A program made the translations under genes and the position numbers. Below, in pieces: positions 63,109 through 64,000 of a stretch of 64,000 nucleotides of DNA; the first letter of the stretch is position 1, and every line of letters starts with the position of its first letter. A model generated the notes under the pieces. It was not told where the DNA came from and did not search any database. It was given only the letters and a program-made list of their open reading frames with translations. Source of the stretch: Lumbricus terrestris (Eukaryota; Annelida; Clitellata; Crassiclitellata; Lumbricidae); the NCBI GenBank assembly GCA_949752735.1, contig OX457044.1, positions 12,821,294 through 12,885,293 on the forward strand, in the 5' to 3' direction.

Positions 63109-63183
63109 GGACGATTGATCACCGGACGGTTGATCACCGGACGGTTGATCACCGGACGTTTGATCACCGGACGATTGATCACC
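63109..63183. repeat. 15-bp minisatellite GGACGRTTGATCACC, five units
   Basis: Five consecutive units from 63109 to 63183 differing at one or two positions, then GGTCCAATGGTCATTG. Confidence 0.92.
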
Positions 63184-63489
63184 GGTCCAATGGTCATTGC
63201 AATTTATTAACTAAGGATGAAAGAGAAATGTCGTAATTACTGCTAGTAAGGACAAACATTTATATAAAACAATATGACACAAGACTCAATCTACCACATA
63301 ATGTATTAAATTTGTAATGAAATTATAAGAAGTGAAATATGAAAATATACTGAAATGGTAAGCGTTAAACCTATTAAACTGGTAACTAATCAGATAAATC
63401 TGCAACTACACGCAAGTAGGCTAAGTAAGAGCATTTGTTTATCCTTTTTTTACCAAACCCTTTTTATACAACAACAAGAACCGTAAAAC
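63184..63489. other. Unassigned AT-rich sequence
   Basis: Nothing recognised. Confidence 0.4.
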
Positions 63490-63899
63490 GGGGTGACTTT
63501 GGCCCGCGGGGTGACTTTGGCCCAAATTGAAAAATTAGTTTGCACACCTACGGGCTTCCGTAGTTATCACGTGATTTTGAATTGCTTTACAGCTGATGAT
63601 ATGTCATTATATCGCGAATATTTAAAACAAATTTGATTGATTTCATTGTAATATTTGTTGGAATTTTCCAGATTTGTTTGTAAGCCTTAAAAATGTGAAA
63701 ATTTTAAGATGTGCAAAATTATATTTCTGTAAAATATACCGTTTATAATACCGTGGGTAATCATTAAGCTTTTCAATGTACATTATGATGGCATGTGTAT
63801 GGCGCACCGTTTGTTCCGCGATGACGCTAGTAAGTAAGTTAAAAATGCAAGAACATTTTTTGGGGTGACTTTGGCCCAAATTTGGGGTGACTTTGGCCC
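63490..63899. repeat. Paired GGGGTGACTTTGGCCC repeats, direct orientation
   Basis: The 16-bp word occurs at 63490-63505 and 63508-63523, and again at 63862-63877 and 63884-63899, all in the same orientation. The 340 bases between are AT-rich. The last ~100 bases of the window hold nothing recognised. Confidence 0.8.
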
Positions 63900-64000
63900 A
63901 TATTCTAAATTACTGTTGACGATGTATATATTATGTTTCTGTCAAAATTAATAAATGCATTTGCTTAAACTTCACTTTCTATGATATTTTGACTGGTTTT

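Noticed and set aside
1..64000. A novel defence or biosynthetic system
   Set aside because: Every coding signal found belongs to SGF29 or to known transposon protein families; no other gene cluster is visible.

Overview
The window is animal nuclear DNA: AT-rich, with spliced exons joined by GT/AG introns many kilobases long, and crowded with metazoan transposons (piggyBac, hAT, a TA-target fold-back element, L2/CR1 and other APE-type LINEs, tRNA-derived SINEs). There is no bacterial-style gene arrangement. The host is probably a marine invertebrate, possibly a deuterostome, but nothing seen here fixes the phylum.

One host gene is recognisable. It is the plus-strand gene for SGF29 (CCDC101), the tandem-Tudor H3K4me3 reader of SAGA/ATAC-type acetyltransferase complexes. 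Seven exons lie at 12048-12120, 16257-16315, 21312-21414, 23866-24051, 39968-40061, 50901-50969 and 61609-61725. All splice phases agree and together they encode about 232 residues from the end of the N-terminal coiled coil to the stop codon. Exons for the first ~50 residues were not found and probably lie upstream. A decayed duplicate of the first visible exon sits at about 11474. A 701-base coding part is spread over almost 50 kb; the rest is intron filled by repeats.

Layout: 1-3253, a decayed piggyBac element split by a SINE. 3.3-5.3 kb, LINE pieces. 5.7-11.3 kb, a large fold-back element and a second copy with an L2 inside it, two SINEs, and a 5'-inverted LINE split by a TTAA-target MITE. 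11.5-16 kb, nested L2 elements around the first SGF29 exons. 16-26 kb, introns with LINE scraps, a (GT)n run and an unclassified inverted-repeat element (24245-24791). 28.9-32.2 kb, a LINE inserted into another LINE. 32269-39278, a 7 kb hAT nest with an 8-bp target duplication that holds a satellite-cored inverted-repeat element, a LINE, a second hAT and an L2. 40.5-45.6 kb, an unusual 5 kb pyrimidine-only-like satellite. 45.6-50.8 kb, a strong hairpin, a CACCC-rich retroposon, another hAT and L2 copies. 51.8-57.9 kb, LINEs, one nearly full length. 58.4-61.4 kb, a CR1-like LINE carrying two hATs, one of which carries a further LINE. 61.6 kb onward, the last SGF29 exon, its poly(A) signal and flanking repeats.

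No prokaryotic-type defence system, CRISPR array, rRNA or functional tRNA gene was seen. The main value of the window is its readable insertion history: at many sites the target duplication or an uninterrupted host reading frame shows the order of events.
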